Below, piece after piece: positions 25,213 through 33,540 of a stretch of DNA of 64,000 nt (positions are counted from its first letter, which is position 1; each line of letters opens with the position of its first letter). A program made the position numbers and the translations under genes. The notes beneath the pieces were generated by a model. The model searched no databases. It saw only the letters and a program-made list of their open reading frames with translations, and was not told the DNA's origin. Source of the DNA: VRUE01 sp963729995 (GTDB lineage: Bacteria; Actinomycetota; Thermoleophilia; Solirubrobacterales; 70-9). The stretch spans positions 496,001-560,000 of the forward strand of contig CAVSPF010000003.1 of NCBI GenBank assembly GCA_963729995.1, in the 5' to 3' direction.

Positions 25213-25249
25213 GGAGCAGAACGGCGGGTCAAAAGAAGGGGAGGCGTCA

Positions 25250-25813
25250 ATGCGGAAGCTCGTAATCGGGATGATCCTCGGGGCAGCGGTGCTTGTAGCG
25301 GGGTGCGGTGCGTCTAAGGCCGAAGAAGCTGCGAAGACAGCGAAGAGCCAGTTCGCAGCGGGCGAAGTTTGTGCTGCCGCGCACCTTGAGCCGACCGAAA
25401 CGAGCTACAAGACCGCATGCGAAGCGAAACTACGGAAAGAAAAATCGGAACGGGAAGCGGAAGAAAAACACGAAGCGGCCGAACGAAAGAAGGAAGCCGC
25501 TGAACTAAAAGCAGCAGAAGCCAAGTTCAGACAGAAACAGGAAGAAAAGAAGCGGGAAGCCGCAGCTCCGCATGAACAGAACACGCCGGAATCCACGCAA
25601 CAAACCGTCCCGAGTAACCTCGTTGGCAAGTCTCTCCCCGCAGCAGAAAAGGAGCTTGAAAACATGGGGGTTCCGTACACCTACCAGACGAACAACGGTG
25701 ATGCAGTGATCCTCTCCGTTGATTGGGGAGTGTGCTCGACAACGCCGGCGGCAGGCGAATCCGTGAATGGAGAAGTCGTCCTTCATCTCGGTCACTTCCA
25801 GTGCGGCGCGTAG
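25250..25813 (+). CDS. Lipoprotein with long charged helix and C-terminal PASTA-like domain
   Basis: 187 residues. Lipobox VLVAGC with the lipid-bearing Cys at residue 19. Residues about 60-110 are nearly all Glu, Lys, Ala and Arg, a single long helix or coiled coil. The last 65 residues (VPSNLVGKSLPAAEKELEN, then the VDWGVCSTTPAAGESVNG part) resemble one PASTA repeat. The coding sequence is unusually rich in A (AAA, GAA, CGA codons) compared with the host. Surface lipoproteins on prophages can block further phage infection, so exclusion is one possible role; that is inference. A strong terminator follows. Confidence 0.75.
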   Translation: MRKLVIGMILGAAVLVAGCGASKAEEAAKTAKSQFAAGEVCAAAHLEPTETSYKTACEAKLRKEKSEREAEEKHEAAERKKEAAELKAAEAKFRQKQEEKKREAAAPHEQNTPESTQQTVPSNLVGKSLPAAEKELENMGVPYTYQTNNGDAVILSVDWGVCSTTPAAGESVNGEVVLHLGHFQCGA

Positions 25814-25816
25814 TGG

Positions 25817-25858
25817 CACGAGGCACCCGCTCGGCCTCGGCCGAGCGGGTGCCTCGTG
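25817..25858 (+). terminator. Strong hairpin terminator
   Basis: A perfect 20-bp inverted repeat (CACGAGGCACCCGCTCGGCC and its complement) with a two-base TC loop, starting four bases after the lipoprotein stop. Confidence 0.75.
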
Positions 25859-25955
25859 ACGACAGCGCTGATCTGCGCCTGTCTGGCGCCGATCCTCGTC
25901 GGGGGGGTCTGGCGATCATCTGGGGACTCGCGCAAATGTCGCCCGCCCCTCGTCA

Positions 25956-26735
25956 ATGAGCAAGCTATCTCAAGCGCTGGCAGTCGTGATCGTCGTCCTT
26001 GGCGCCGGAATGGCACTCGGAGCATCGTTCAGTCGCGCCGAAGGACCGGCGTCCTACGAAGCTCCAACGTTCTACGACGGCTGCGAAACCCAGGAAGTCG
26101 AGCCGGAATACTTCGACGCGAGCAATTGCCTCGGAGATACGGTCTTCCACGCGACGACCTGGCAGTACTACGGCCTTCAGGGTGCCGAGGCAGAAGGCAC
26201 CCTCGAATACTACGAAGGTAAGCGGCTATCGCAGCCGGCGACGATGACGCTGAGCGATACGACGTGGTGCCCAACCATTGAACATCGGGCGTTTCTCGAA
26301 TTCAAGATCGACTCGCCCACTGCTCCACCTGGATACCGCGAAATGGTCCGTCTTCTGACGTGTGGCGAATACGGAGAATGGCGGCACACGGAATATCCCG
26401 AACTGGAAGAACGGGAACGGACGCACCATCATCGTCCCCGACATCACCGTTACCGCCCGATCCACCGTTGCGGCGCCGTGGCTTTCGCGCCTGATTCGAG
26501 CTTCGGGGCGTTCCGGGTCAGGGCTCAGGGAGTCGGCTGCCGTAAGGCGCGCAAGGTGGCGGCTGGATCACGAGCCAGACGGTTTGGTCCAGAAGGAAGC
26601 GGCTACAGCTATCGCAAGGCCGGCTTTGCTTGCTCGGGGAGAGAACGCGGCGGTCCCGGCTATGTCGGCATGGCCATGAGGATCTGGGAATGCTTTGCCG
26701 GCAACGCGACGATTCACTTCGTGCGATCCGGCTGA
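25956..26735 (+). CDS. Secreted protein of unknown function
   Basis: 259 residues with an N-terminal signal segment (ALAVVIVVLGAGMALGASF). The middle has many Trp/Tyr and Cys residues; a His/Arg-rich stretch (ERERTHHHRPRHHRYRPIHR) divides two parts at about residue 150-170. The C-terminal 90 residues (CGAVAFAPDSSFGAFRVRAQ, then GVGCRKARKVA and VRSG end) look like a separate small secreted domain common in this lineage, from memory. No enzyme motif. Lies after the terminator, so it needs its own promoter. Confidence 0.6.
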   Translation: MSKLSQALAVVIVVLGAGMALGASFSRAEGPASYEAPTFYDGCETQEVEPEYFDASNCLGDTVFHATTWQYYGLQGAEAEGTLEYYEGKRLSQPATMTLSDTTWCPTIEHRAFLEFKIDSPTAPPGYREMVRLLTCGEYGEWRHTEYPELEERERTHHHRPRHHRYRPIHRCGAVAFAPDSSFGAFRVRAQGVGCRKARKVAAGSRARRFGPEGSGYSYRKAGFACSGRERGGPGYVGMAMRIWECFAGNATIHFVRSG

Positions 26736-27226
26736 GCGCTGCCTCGCCGTTGGCAGCCTCTAGGTTTGTTTTACTCGCTACGCCGCCCCCGCCCTGGCGA
26801 GAGTGCAGGAGAGTTTGGCGAGAATCGTCACGTCCGACGGACAAAACGCGAATCGTGCCGCGCAGGAGGCCGTCTCAGGCCCGCGGGGGCCGACATGGCC
26901 TCAGGGCAGGGTCCGAACACCATGCATGGCCGCGAGAGCGCGCCTGGCGGCCTGAGCGGCCATCCCTGGAGCGTCCCCGGACCGCCGACGGTCTCCCGGT
27001 TTGCATCCTCGCCGATGCCGGTGCTTTTCGCGCCCGTTCGCTGGCCCCGCTCCGGCACATTGGTGTAGGAGTGCGTAGGTCGCCGGGGGCGTCTCCGAGG
27101 CGCGGGGGGTTAGCGAGCCATGGCTGTTGCCGGGTTTCGGCGTTCGGCCCTCTGATTCGTGAAAAGCGCGCATAGGGGGCCGCGGCCACCCTGCATTACT
27201 ACTTCCTACACACTTCGGTACTACAC
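26736..27226. other. No supported gene
   Basis: Open frames occur on both strands but none shows a ribosome site, domain or consistent composition. The stretch separates the secreted protein from a decayed primase fragment and may itself be deletion debris. Confidence 0.5.
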
Positions 27227-27435
27227 GTCCGTCGCCGCGCACTCGATCGGCGTGCCCGGCGTCCAGAGCTGGTGCAAGGAGTGGGCGCCGCGGTTCAAGG
27301 GGGCGGCGCGTTTGCATCTGCATGGACTGCGACGAGGGGGGGCCGGGGCGCCGCTCGTCGGATCGCTCACGACCTCGGCGGCGACGCCGCCGAGGTCCGC
27401 GTCCTCGACCTGGACCCCGAGGGGGGCGATGCCAG
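27227..27435 (+). pseudogene. Decayed TOPRIM primase fragment
   Basis: Translating across three frames gives pieces that line up with the TOPRIM part of the intact primase at 22.0-22.2 kb: IGVPGVQSWCKEWAPRFKG (frame 1), VCICMDCDEGG (frame 2, keeping the DxD) and ARRIAHDLGGDAAEVRVLDL (frame 3). Frame changes fall near 27310 and at a run of seven G near 27335. It is not identical to the intact gene, so it is the remnant of a different primase, not a recent copy. Confidence 0.6.
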
Positions 27436-27557
27436 CGCCGTCGCTGCCAACGAACAACCCCAGGGCTGCGCCACTCCTCAAGACCCGGAACCCGCTTCCC
27501 GGTAGCGCGCCTGGTATCATGCGACGTAACGTATCAAGCAACGTCAGGAGGAACGTC

Positions 27558-27824
27558 GTGCCCGATGGGAAGCAGCAGGAAAAGGTCCGCGAGGTCCGCC
27601 TGCGCCGGATGGCCGAGCGTCAGGGCCTCCGAATCCACAAATCGCGCCGACGCGATCCAAAAGCCCTCAGCTACGGATGCTGGATGATCGTCGATCCCTA
27701 CAGCAACGCCGTCGTCGCCGGAGCAGGGCTGACCGGCGAGCCCGATCTCGGCCTGGACGACGTGGAGCTGTATCTCACCAGAGGCCCGGAGGCGTTTTTT
27801 ACCGCAAGCGAAGAGGAGGGCTGA
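27558..27824 (+). CDS. Small conserved protein coupled to the integrase
   Basis: 88 residues from GTG 27558, preceded by AGGAGG. Starts with a charged helix (KQQEKVREVRLRRMAERQGL) and continues RIHKSRRRDPKALSYGCWM, then a short strand-rich end (VVAGAGLTGEPDLGLDDVE). Its stop overlaps the integrase ATG (TGATG-type overlap). Similar small ORFs often precede actinobacterial integrases, and a role as regulator or accessory to recombination is possible but unproven. Confidence 0.7.
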   Translation: MPDGKQQEKVREVRLRRMAERQGLRIHKSRRRDPKALSYGCWMIVDPYSNAVVAGAGLTGEPDLGLDDVELYLTRGPEAFFTASEEEG

Positions 27825-29086
27825 TGGCCACCGGCATCCGACGCAGACACTCCAAGGGCTGTACGGCCCGCGATGGCGCTGGCCGCTGCAACTGCAAGGC
27901 CGGCTTCGAGGCGAGCGTCTATCTCGCCCGCGAGGGCCGCAAGGTTCGCAAGACGTTCGAGCGCGAGTCCGAAGCGAAGGCATGGCGCGCCGAAGCGACC
28001 ACGGCGGCGAGGAACGGCAAGCTGCGCACCGCGTCACGGCTCACCGTGAGCGAGGCCGCTTGGCTATGGCTTGAGGCGGCTCATACGGGCGCGGTGCGCG
28101 ACCGCTCCGGCAGCACCTACAAGCCCGGCACGCTGCGTTCCTACGAGCAGGCCCTCCGTCTACGGGTGTTGGATGAGTTCGGCGCTATCCGACTGTCTGA
28201 GTTGCGCCGGCCCGACCTACAGGCATTCGTGGATCGGGTGCTCGGTGAGGGCCTGTCGCCGTCGACGATCGCCAACACACTCAATCCCCTACAAGCCATC
28301 TACCGGCACGCGCTGCGGCGGGAGTTGGTCGCCGTCAACCCAACACATGACTTGGAGTTGCCAGCGGCCAACGGCAGTCGTGATCGGATTGCCTCGGCAG
28401 TCGAGGCCGTGAGGCTGTTGGAGGCCATCCCGCGTCAGGACCGGCCGCTATGGGCGACTGCTTTCTACGCAGGACTGCGCCGCGGCGAGCTGCAAGCGCT
28501 GCGCTGGGTCGATGTAGACCTTGGCCGATCCGAGCTTCGCGTCGCGCGCTCGTGGGACGAAAAGCACGGACCGATCGCGCCGAAGTCCCAGGCCGGGTCG
28601 CGTACCGTCCCGATCCTCGCCGTGCTGCGCGACTATCTCGACACGCTCAAAATCGACAAGGGGCGCGAGGGCGAAGACCTCGTGTTTGGGCGCACCGCCT
28701 GCGTTCCCTTCGCCCCCTCCAGCCTCACCCGGCGCGCTCGCTCTGCGTTCAGCGCCGCGAAGGTGCAGCCGATCAGCCTCCACGAGTGCCGCCATACCTT
28801 CGCCTCGCTGCTGATTGACGCGGGGGTCAACGCGAAGGCGATCCAGACGTTCCTCGGCCACGCGACGATCCAGATGACGTTCGACCGCTACGGACACCTG
28901 ATGCCAGGCTCGCGCGACCAGGCTCGCGAGCTGGTCGATGCCTACCTCGATGCGGCGGTCAACGAGGCCCGCGTGGAGGCCGCCGCAGCCGATCCGTGCG
29001 CCAGTGGTGCGCCAGTGAACAGCGTCACCGAGCGGTTTCCTGCGGTTGACGGGGACGAGGCAGAGTCCGCAAACTCGCGCTCCTAG
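27824..29086 (+). CDS. int: Tyrosine site-specific integrase
   Basis: 420 residues. N-terminal arm-binding part, then SAM-like core-binding domain (VSEAAWLWLEAAHTG, LRSYEQALRLRVLDEFG), and a catalytic domain with the R..HxxR..H..Y set: Arg in YAGLRRGELQALRW, His-Arg in LHECRHTFASLL, His in FLGHATIQMTF, Tyr in DRYGHLMPG. It would catalyse integration into and excision from the tRNA-Gln 3' end. The stop is 46 bases from the attR repeat, the expected place. ATG 27824 is chosen because it overlaps the upstream stop. Confidence 0.95.
   Translation: MATGIRRRHSKGCTARDGAGRCNCKAGFEASVYLAREGRKVRKTFERESEAKAWRAEATTAARNGKLRTASRLTVSEAAWLWLEAAHTGAVRDRSGSTYKPGTLRSYEQALRLRVLDEFGAIRLSELRRPDLQAFVDRVLGEGLSPSTIANTLNPLQAIYRHALRRELVAVNPTHDLELPAANGSRDRIASAVEAVRLLEAIPRQDRPLWATAFYAGLRRGELQALRWVDVDLGRSELRVARSWDEKHGPIAPKSQAGSRTVPILAVLRDYLDTLKIDKGREGEDLVFGRTACVPFAPSSLTRRARSAFSAAKVQPISLHECRHTFASLLIDAGVNAKAIQTFLGHATIQMTFDRYGHLMPGSRDQARELVDAYLDAAVNEARVEAAAADPCASGAPVNSVTERFPAVDGDEAESANSRS
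28996..29015. repeat. Tandem GTGCGCCAG, candidate integrase arm sites (right)
   Basis: GTGCGCCAG at 28996-29004 and 29007-29015, inside the 3' end of the integrase gene, matching the pair at the left end. Confidence 0.5.
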
Positions 29087-29132
29087 GCGCAGGAAGACGC
29101 TGGAGGCCGCTGGGGCTAAACCACGTCTCAGT

Positions 29133-29156
29133 TTCGAGTCCCTGGGCCGCAGCTTC
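29133..29156. repeat. attR: 24-bp copy of the tRNA-Gln 3' end
   Basis: Identical to 20822-20845. The 5' part of a tRNA gene is absent here, so this is a remnant displaced by integration. Confidence 0.88.
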
Positions 29157-29200
29157 GAGTTCGCTGGGACGTCTAGCCACTCTGCTACCTTCGCCATCGC

Positions 29201-29887
29201 ATGGGGATCCGAAGTAGTCGCCTGCTCCTGACGCTGCCGCTGGTCGCCTTCGCGGTCGTCGGCTGCGGGGGTGGGAGCGGCAGCAGCTCGACCGCCGCGG
29301 CGCCTGTGACGACGACAACCACGCCGCGCCTCAGCAGGGAAGAGCTGATCTCTCAGGGAGACGCGATCTGTGCCGAGGTGAACGCAGCGGTTGGGACGGT
29401 CTCCTCGACGAAGACAGGGCCCGCGAGCCAGCTTGCCCAAGAGGCTGCTCTCTATGGCGGAATGGTCCAGCGGCTCAAGGGTCTCGGGGCCCCGGACAAC
29501 ACCGCGGGCTATCCGCAGCTCATCGCCGCCGCCGAAGCCCTTGCCCAGGCCGAGAGCAATGCAAAACTTGCGGCCGAGCGCGGCGAAGAAGGCGCTCTCA
29601 CCGAAGCCGAATCCAAGGCCTCGTCGGCGCTTGCCTCCTTCCAGACCGCGGCGCGGTCCTACGGCTTCAAGGATTGCGGAAAAGCGCCGCGCGCCCCGTC
29701 GACAGGCTCGGCCTCTGAAAAACCTGCGGAACGATCCCCTGAAGGCACGGTGGAAGAAGCCGCTCCGGAAGAAGCAGCGCCGGCGCCTGAAACAGGTGGT
29801 GCCGGAGCGGCTGAAGGCGGGGGCGCCCCGGAAGGTGGCAGCGAAAGCTCCGGCGGCTCCAGCTCCGGCGGCATCGGCCCCGGCTGA
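29201..29887 (+). CDS. Lipoprotein of unknown function
   Basis: 228 residues. Signal peptide with lipobox AVVGC (lipid Cys about residue 22) and a Gly/Ser/Thr linker. Residues 45-165 form a predicted all-helical domain with two Cys (DAICAEVNAAVG and GFKDCGK) that could pair, a pattern common in actinobacterial lipoproteins. The last 60 residues are Pro/Glu/Ala/Gly/Ser-rich and disordered. First chromosomal gene after the attR repeat. No function assigned. Confidence 0.75.
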   Translation: MGIRSSRLLLTLPLVAFAVVGCGGGSGSSSTAAAPVTTTTTPRLSREELISQGDAICAEVNAAVGTVSSTKTGPASQLAQEAALYGGMVQRLKGLGAPDNTAGYPQLIAAAEALAQAESNAKLAAERGEEGALTEAESKASSALASFQTAARSYGFKDCGKAPRAPSTGSASEKPAERSPEGTVEEAAPEEAAPAPETGGAGAAEGGGAPEGGSESSGGSSSGGIGPG

Positions 29888-29913
29888 GCGGGCCGATTTG
29901 GTTCTCGGCCAGC

Positions 29914-31701
29914 TCAGGCAGCTGAGCTCTGCGCCCAGGTGCCGTATAGGCGCGAGTACGGGCCTTCGGCGGAGACCAGCTCGTCGTGGGTGCCGGCCTC
30001 GACCATGCGCCCGCCCTCCAGGACGACGATCTTGCCGGCGCGACGGATCGTCGAGAGGCGATGCGCGATGACGATCGCGGTGCGCCCGGCCAGCAGCCGC
30101 TCGAGCCCCCGCTCTATCGTCTTCTCGGTTCGCACGTCGACGTTCGAGGTTGCCTCGTCGAGGATCAGGATCCGCGGCTCCGCCAGCAGCGCTCGCGCGA
30201 AGGCGACTAGCTGGCGCTGGCCGGCCGACAGCTGGATGCCGCGCTCGCCGACCTGGGTGTCGATCCGCTGCGGCAGCGCCGCGATGAACTCGGTCGCGCC
30301 GACCGCCGCCACCGCGTCCTCGATCTCCTCGAGCGTCGCATCGGGCCGCCCGAAGGCGATGTTCTCGCGCACGCTGCCCGAGAAGAGGAAGCCTTCCTGG
30401 GGGACGATGCCGAGCTGGCGCCGCAGCGCCCGCTGGCGCAGGTCGCGCAGGTCGTGCCCGTCGACCAGCACGCGCCCCCGCTGCGGGTCGTAGAAGCGCG
30501 CCACCAGCTTGGCGAAGGTCGACTTGCCGGCCCCGGTCGCGCCGACCAGCGCCAGCGTCTGGCCAGGCGGCACGTGGAGGTTCACGTCGCGCAGCGCCCA
30601 GTCGCTCGCGGGCCGCTTCCCTTCCTCGTAGGAGAACCACACTCCGTCCATCTCGATCTCGCCGCGCAGCGTGCCCGGGTCGATTGCCTCTGGCGCGTCG
30701 ACCATGTCGGGCTCGGTGTCGAGCAGGTCGAAGATCTTGTCCAGCGCCGCCATCCCCTGCTGGTAGGTGGTGTAGAGCTGGGAGAGTTCCTGGATCGGGT
30801 TGAAGAAGATCCGTAGGTAGCCGACGAAGGCGACGATGACGCCGATCTGGATCGCGCCGTCGATCGCCTGGATCCCCCCGTAGAGCAGGATCACCGCCGT
30901 GCCGACGGCGGAGAGCAGCTCGACCGCCGGGAAGTAGGCGGCGTTGAGGTAGACGGTCCGCATGTTCACCTCGCGGTTGGCCTCGTTCAGCTCGGTCATC
31001 GCCGCCGCGTGGCGGGGCTCCTGGCCAAAGCTGCGCACCACCCGCACCCCGCTCAGCGTCTCCTGGAGATAGGCGGTGATCGCCGCAATCCGCTCCCGGG
31101 TGGCGCGGTAGGCGCCCTGTGAGGCGATCCGGAAGGCGACGCTGGCCGCGGCGATCAGGGGGAAGGTGAGGAACGTGACCAGCGCCAGCTTCAGGTCGAG
31201 CGCCAGCATGATCGCGACGGCGCCGAGCAGCGTCAGCGTGCTCGAGAACATCGTCACGACGCCGCCGCTGACGAGCTGGTTGAGCGCCTCGATGTCGTTG
31301 GTCATGCGGCTGATCAGCACCCCCGGGCTGCGCCGCGTGAAGAAGCCGATCGACATCGCCTGCAGGTGGCCGAAGATCCGCTCGCGCAGATCCTGCAGGG
31401 CGCGCGTCCCGACCCAGCCGACGAGGTAGGTCTGCATGTAGGCCGCCGCGGCGTAGAGCGCCGCGACGGCGACGAAGGCGGCGACGATCAGGTCGAGCGC
31501 GGAGATGTCACGGGTGTGGATGCCCGCGTCGATCGCCTTGCCGGCCAGGTAGGGAGGGGCGAGGCCGGTGGCGGTGGTGGCAAGCAGCGCCGCGAACATC
31601 AGCGCGACCCTGCCGCGGTAGGGTCGCAGCAGGCCGATCATCCAGCGCACCTTGCGGGCCCGCTGGTCCTCGCCGCGGACCAACCGCCAGAGCTCTCTCA
31701 C
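29914..31701 (-). CDS. ABC exporter half-transporter, catalytically complete subunit
   Basis: 595 residues: six-helix membrane domain (about 30-320) and ATPase domain. Walker A GATGAGKST, signature LSAGQRQLVAFARAL, Walker B ILILDEATSNVD with the catalytic Glu, and switch His in IAHRLST. Starts GTG at 31701, overlapping the upstream subunit by four bases, so the two form a heterodimeric multidrug or lipid exporter in the plasma membrane. Its signature has LSAGQ in place of LSGGQ, matching the weak Walker B of its partner. Confidence 0.93.
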   Translation of the reverse strand: MRELWRLVRGEDQRARKVRWMIGLLRPYRGRVALMFAALLATTATGLAPPYLAGKAIDAGIHTRDISALDLIVAAFVAVAALYAAAAYMQTYLVGWVGTRALQDLRERIFGHLQAMSIGFFTRRSPGVLISRMTNDIEALNQLVSGGVVTMFSSTLTLLGAVAIMLALDLKLALVTFLTFPLIAAASVAFRIASQGAYRATRERIAAITAYLQETLSGVRVVRSFGQEPRHAAAMTELNEANREVNMRTVYLNAAYFPAVELLSAVGTAVILLYGGIQAIDGAIQIGVIVAFVGYLRIFFNPIQELSQLYTTYQQGMAALDKIFDLLDTEPDMVDAPEAIDPGTLRGEIEMDGVWFSYEEGKRPASDWALRDVNLHVPPGQTLALVGATGAGKSTFAKLVARFYDPQRGRVLVDGHDLRDLRQRALRRQLGIVPQEGFLFSGSVRENIAFGRPDATLEEIEDAVAAVGATEFIAALPQRIDTQVGERGIQLSAGQRQLVAFARALLAEPRILILDEATSNVDVRTEKTIERGLERLLAGRTAIVIAHRLSTIRRAGKIVVLEGGRMVEAGTHDELVSAEGPYSRLYGTWAQSSAA

Positions 31702-33467
31702 AGTCGCGCCACCTCCTCTCGCCCCTCCAGGTCGCGCTGCAGGAAGACCGTGTCGGCGAGGCCGTGCTCGGCGATCTCGCGATAGAAGCCGCAGCGCTCG
31801 AGCAGCTCCTCGTGCGTGCCGCGGTCGACGATACGGCCGAGGTCCAGGACCACGACCTCGTCGGCGAGCGAGACCGTCGAGAGGCGGTGGGCGATGACGA
31901 AGGTGGTGCGGCCCGCCATCGCCTCGCGCAGGCCGGACTTGATCTCCGCCTCCGTGGTCGCGTCCACCGAGGAGGTGGCGTCGTCGAGGATGAGGATGCG
32001 GGGGTCGGCGAGCAGGGCGCGGGCGATCGCGATCCGCTGGCGCTGCCCACCCGAGAGGGTCAGCCCGCGCTCCCCGACGACCGTGTCGTAACCCCCGGGC
32101 AGGTCGCGGATGAACTCGTCGGCGCGGGCGCGCCGCGCCGCCGCCTCGATCTCGGCGCGGCTTGCCTCCGGCCGCGCGTAGGCGATGTTCTCCGCGACGC
32201 TGGCGCTGAACAGGAAGCTGTCGTCGGCGACGAAGGCGACCTCGGAGCGCAGCGAGCCGACGTCGACCGCTCGCACGTCGGCGCCGTCCACCAGCACGGC
32301 CCCCTCGCTCGGGTCGTAGAGGCGGGCGATCAGCGCAACCAGGCTGGTCTTCCCCGATCCGGACGGCCCGACGAGCGCCACGGTGCGCCCCGCCTCGACC
32401 TCGAGGTCGACCTCGCTCAGCGCCGGCCCGGCGCCGTCGTAGCGCAGCGTCACCCCGCGCAGCTCGACCCGGCCGCCGCCGGCCGGCAGCGGCGGCGCAC
32501 CGGGCGGGCTCTCGATCCGCGGCTCGCGGTCGAGGATCTCGAAGAGGCGGTTGCCGGAGGCGATCGCCCGCTGCGCCATCCCCATCGCCATCCCCAGCAT
32601 CCGCGTCGGCATCGCCAGCATTTCGAGGTAGGTGTAAAAGGCGATCAGGCTACCGAGGCTCAAAGTGCCCGCGATCACCTCGCGGCCGCCGATCAGCAGC
32701 ACCAGCGCGATCCCGAACTGGGGCAGCAACCCGATCAGCGGCGAGAAGAAGGCCTGCAGGCGGGTCGAGTAGATGCTCTGGTCGAAGACGCGGCCGACGG
32801 CGCGCCGGAAGCGCCGCAGCTGGTGCTCTTCGCGCGCGAACGCCTTCACTATGCGGATCCCCGAGATGCCCTCCTCGGCCTCCGCGGTCAGCTCGGCGAT
32901 CCGCTGCTGAACCTCCTGCAGGGCTGGCCGCGAGACGCGGTTGTAGCGGCGCGCGGTGAGGACGACGAGCGGCGCGGGGGCGAGAGCGATCAGCGCCAGC
33001 AGCGGGTCGATCGCCAGCATCACCGCTGCGGCGAGGACGATCGTCACCAGGCTCTGGGTGATGAAGACAAGGCCGTAGCCGAGGAAGAAGCGGATCGACT
33101 GCAGGTCGACCGTCGCCCGCGACATCAGCTGCCCCGTCTGCTGGCTGTCGAAGAAGCCCAGCTCGAGCCGCTGCAGGTGCGCGTAGAAGCGCTGGCGCAG
33201 GTCGAATTCGACCGCCAGCGAAACCTTGCCCGCCACCAGCCGCCGCACCACGGTCAGCCCCAGGCGCAGGATCCCCGCGGCGGAGATCGCCAGCGCCAGC
33301 GGCAGCAGGCCGGGCCTATTGCCGCTCTTGATCGCGTTGACGGCCTGGCCGATCAGCCACGGGATCAGCACCGTCATCCCAGTCGCGCCCCAGGCGAAGA
33401 CGAGCGATCCCCAGAGCTGGCGGCGGTAGGGGCGGAGGAAGCCCATGAGGCGGCGGTAGGTCCGCAT
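31698..33467 (-). CDS. ABC exporter half-transporter, degenerate-site subunit
   Basis: 589 residues, same layout as its neighbour: membrane domain then ATPase with Walker A GPSGSGKTS, perfect signature LSGGQRQRIAIARAL and Walker B ILILDDATSSVD. The residue after the Walker B Asp is Asp, not Glu, so the ATP site built from this Walker B and the partner's LSAGQ is expected to hydrolyse poorly. That asymmetry is established for heterodimeric exporters such as BmrCD and TM287/288. Substrate unknown. Confidence 0.92.
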   Translation of the reverse strand: MRTYRRLMGFLRPYRRQLWGSLVFAWGATGMTVLIPWLIGQAVNAIKSGNRPGLLPLALAISAAGILRLGLTVVRRLVAGKVSLAVEFDLRQRFYAHLQRLELGFFDSQQTGQLMSRATVDLQSIRFFLGYGLVFITQSLVTIVLAAAVMLAIDPLLALIALAPAPLVVLTARRYNRVSRPALQEVQQRIAELTAEAEEGISGIRIVKAFAREEHQLRRFRRAVGRVFDQSIYSTRLQAFFSPLIGLLPQFGIALVLLIGGREVIAGTLSLGSLIAFYTYLEMLAMPTRMLGMAMGMAQRAIASGNRLFEILDREPRIESPPGAPPLPAGGGRVELRGVTLRYDGAGPALSEVDLEVEAGRTVALVGPSGSGKTSLVALIARLYDPSEGAVLVDGADVRAVDVGSLRSEVAFVADDSFLFSASVAENIAYARPEASRAEIEAAARRARADEFIRDLPGGYDTVVGERGLTLSGGQRQRIAIARALLADPRILILDDATSSVDATTEAEIKSGLREAMAGRTTFVIAHRLSTVSLADEVVVLDLGRIVDRGTHEELLERCGFYREIAEHGLADTVFLQRDLEGREEVARL

Positions 33468-33540
33468 CGAACCGACTATACAAAGTGAAGTATTGGTTGC
33501 CGCTCAGGGAGCGGGAACGCCCGCCTGCGCCGCGACCTCT

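Larger units (their letters stand above)
20846..29156. mobile_element. 8.3-kb integrative element in tRNA-Gln
   Basis: Bounded by 24-bp direct repeats of the tRNA-Gln 3' end. Gene order: Xre regulator, primase-helicase, excisionase-like HTH protein, secreted protein, a reverse-strand Xre regulator, a 47-residue basic protein, lipoprotein, secreted protein, remnant primase piece, small conserved protein, integrase. No capsid, tail, relaxase or FtsK-type translocase genes are seen. That layout resembles phage satellites or small integrative plasmids that replicate with their own primase and borrow transfer from others. The last assignment is inference. Confidence 0.85.

Noticed and set aside
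26766..27068. 100-codon open frame between the secreted protein and the integrase operon
   Set aside because: No ribosome site, Pro/Arg/Gly-rich translation and competing frames on both strands.
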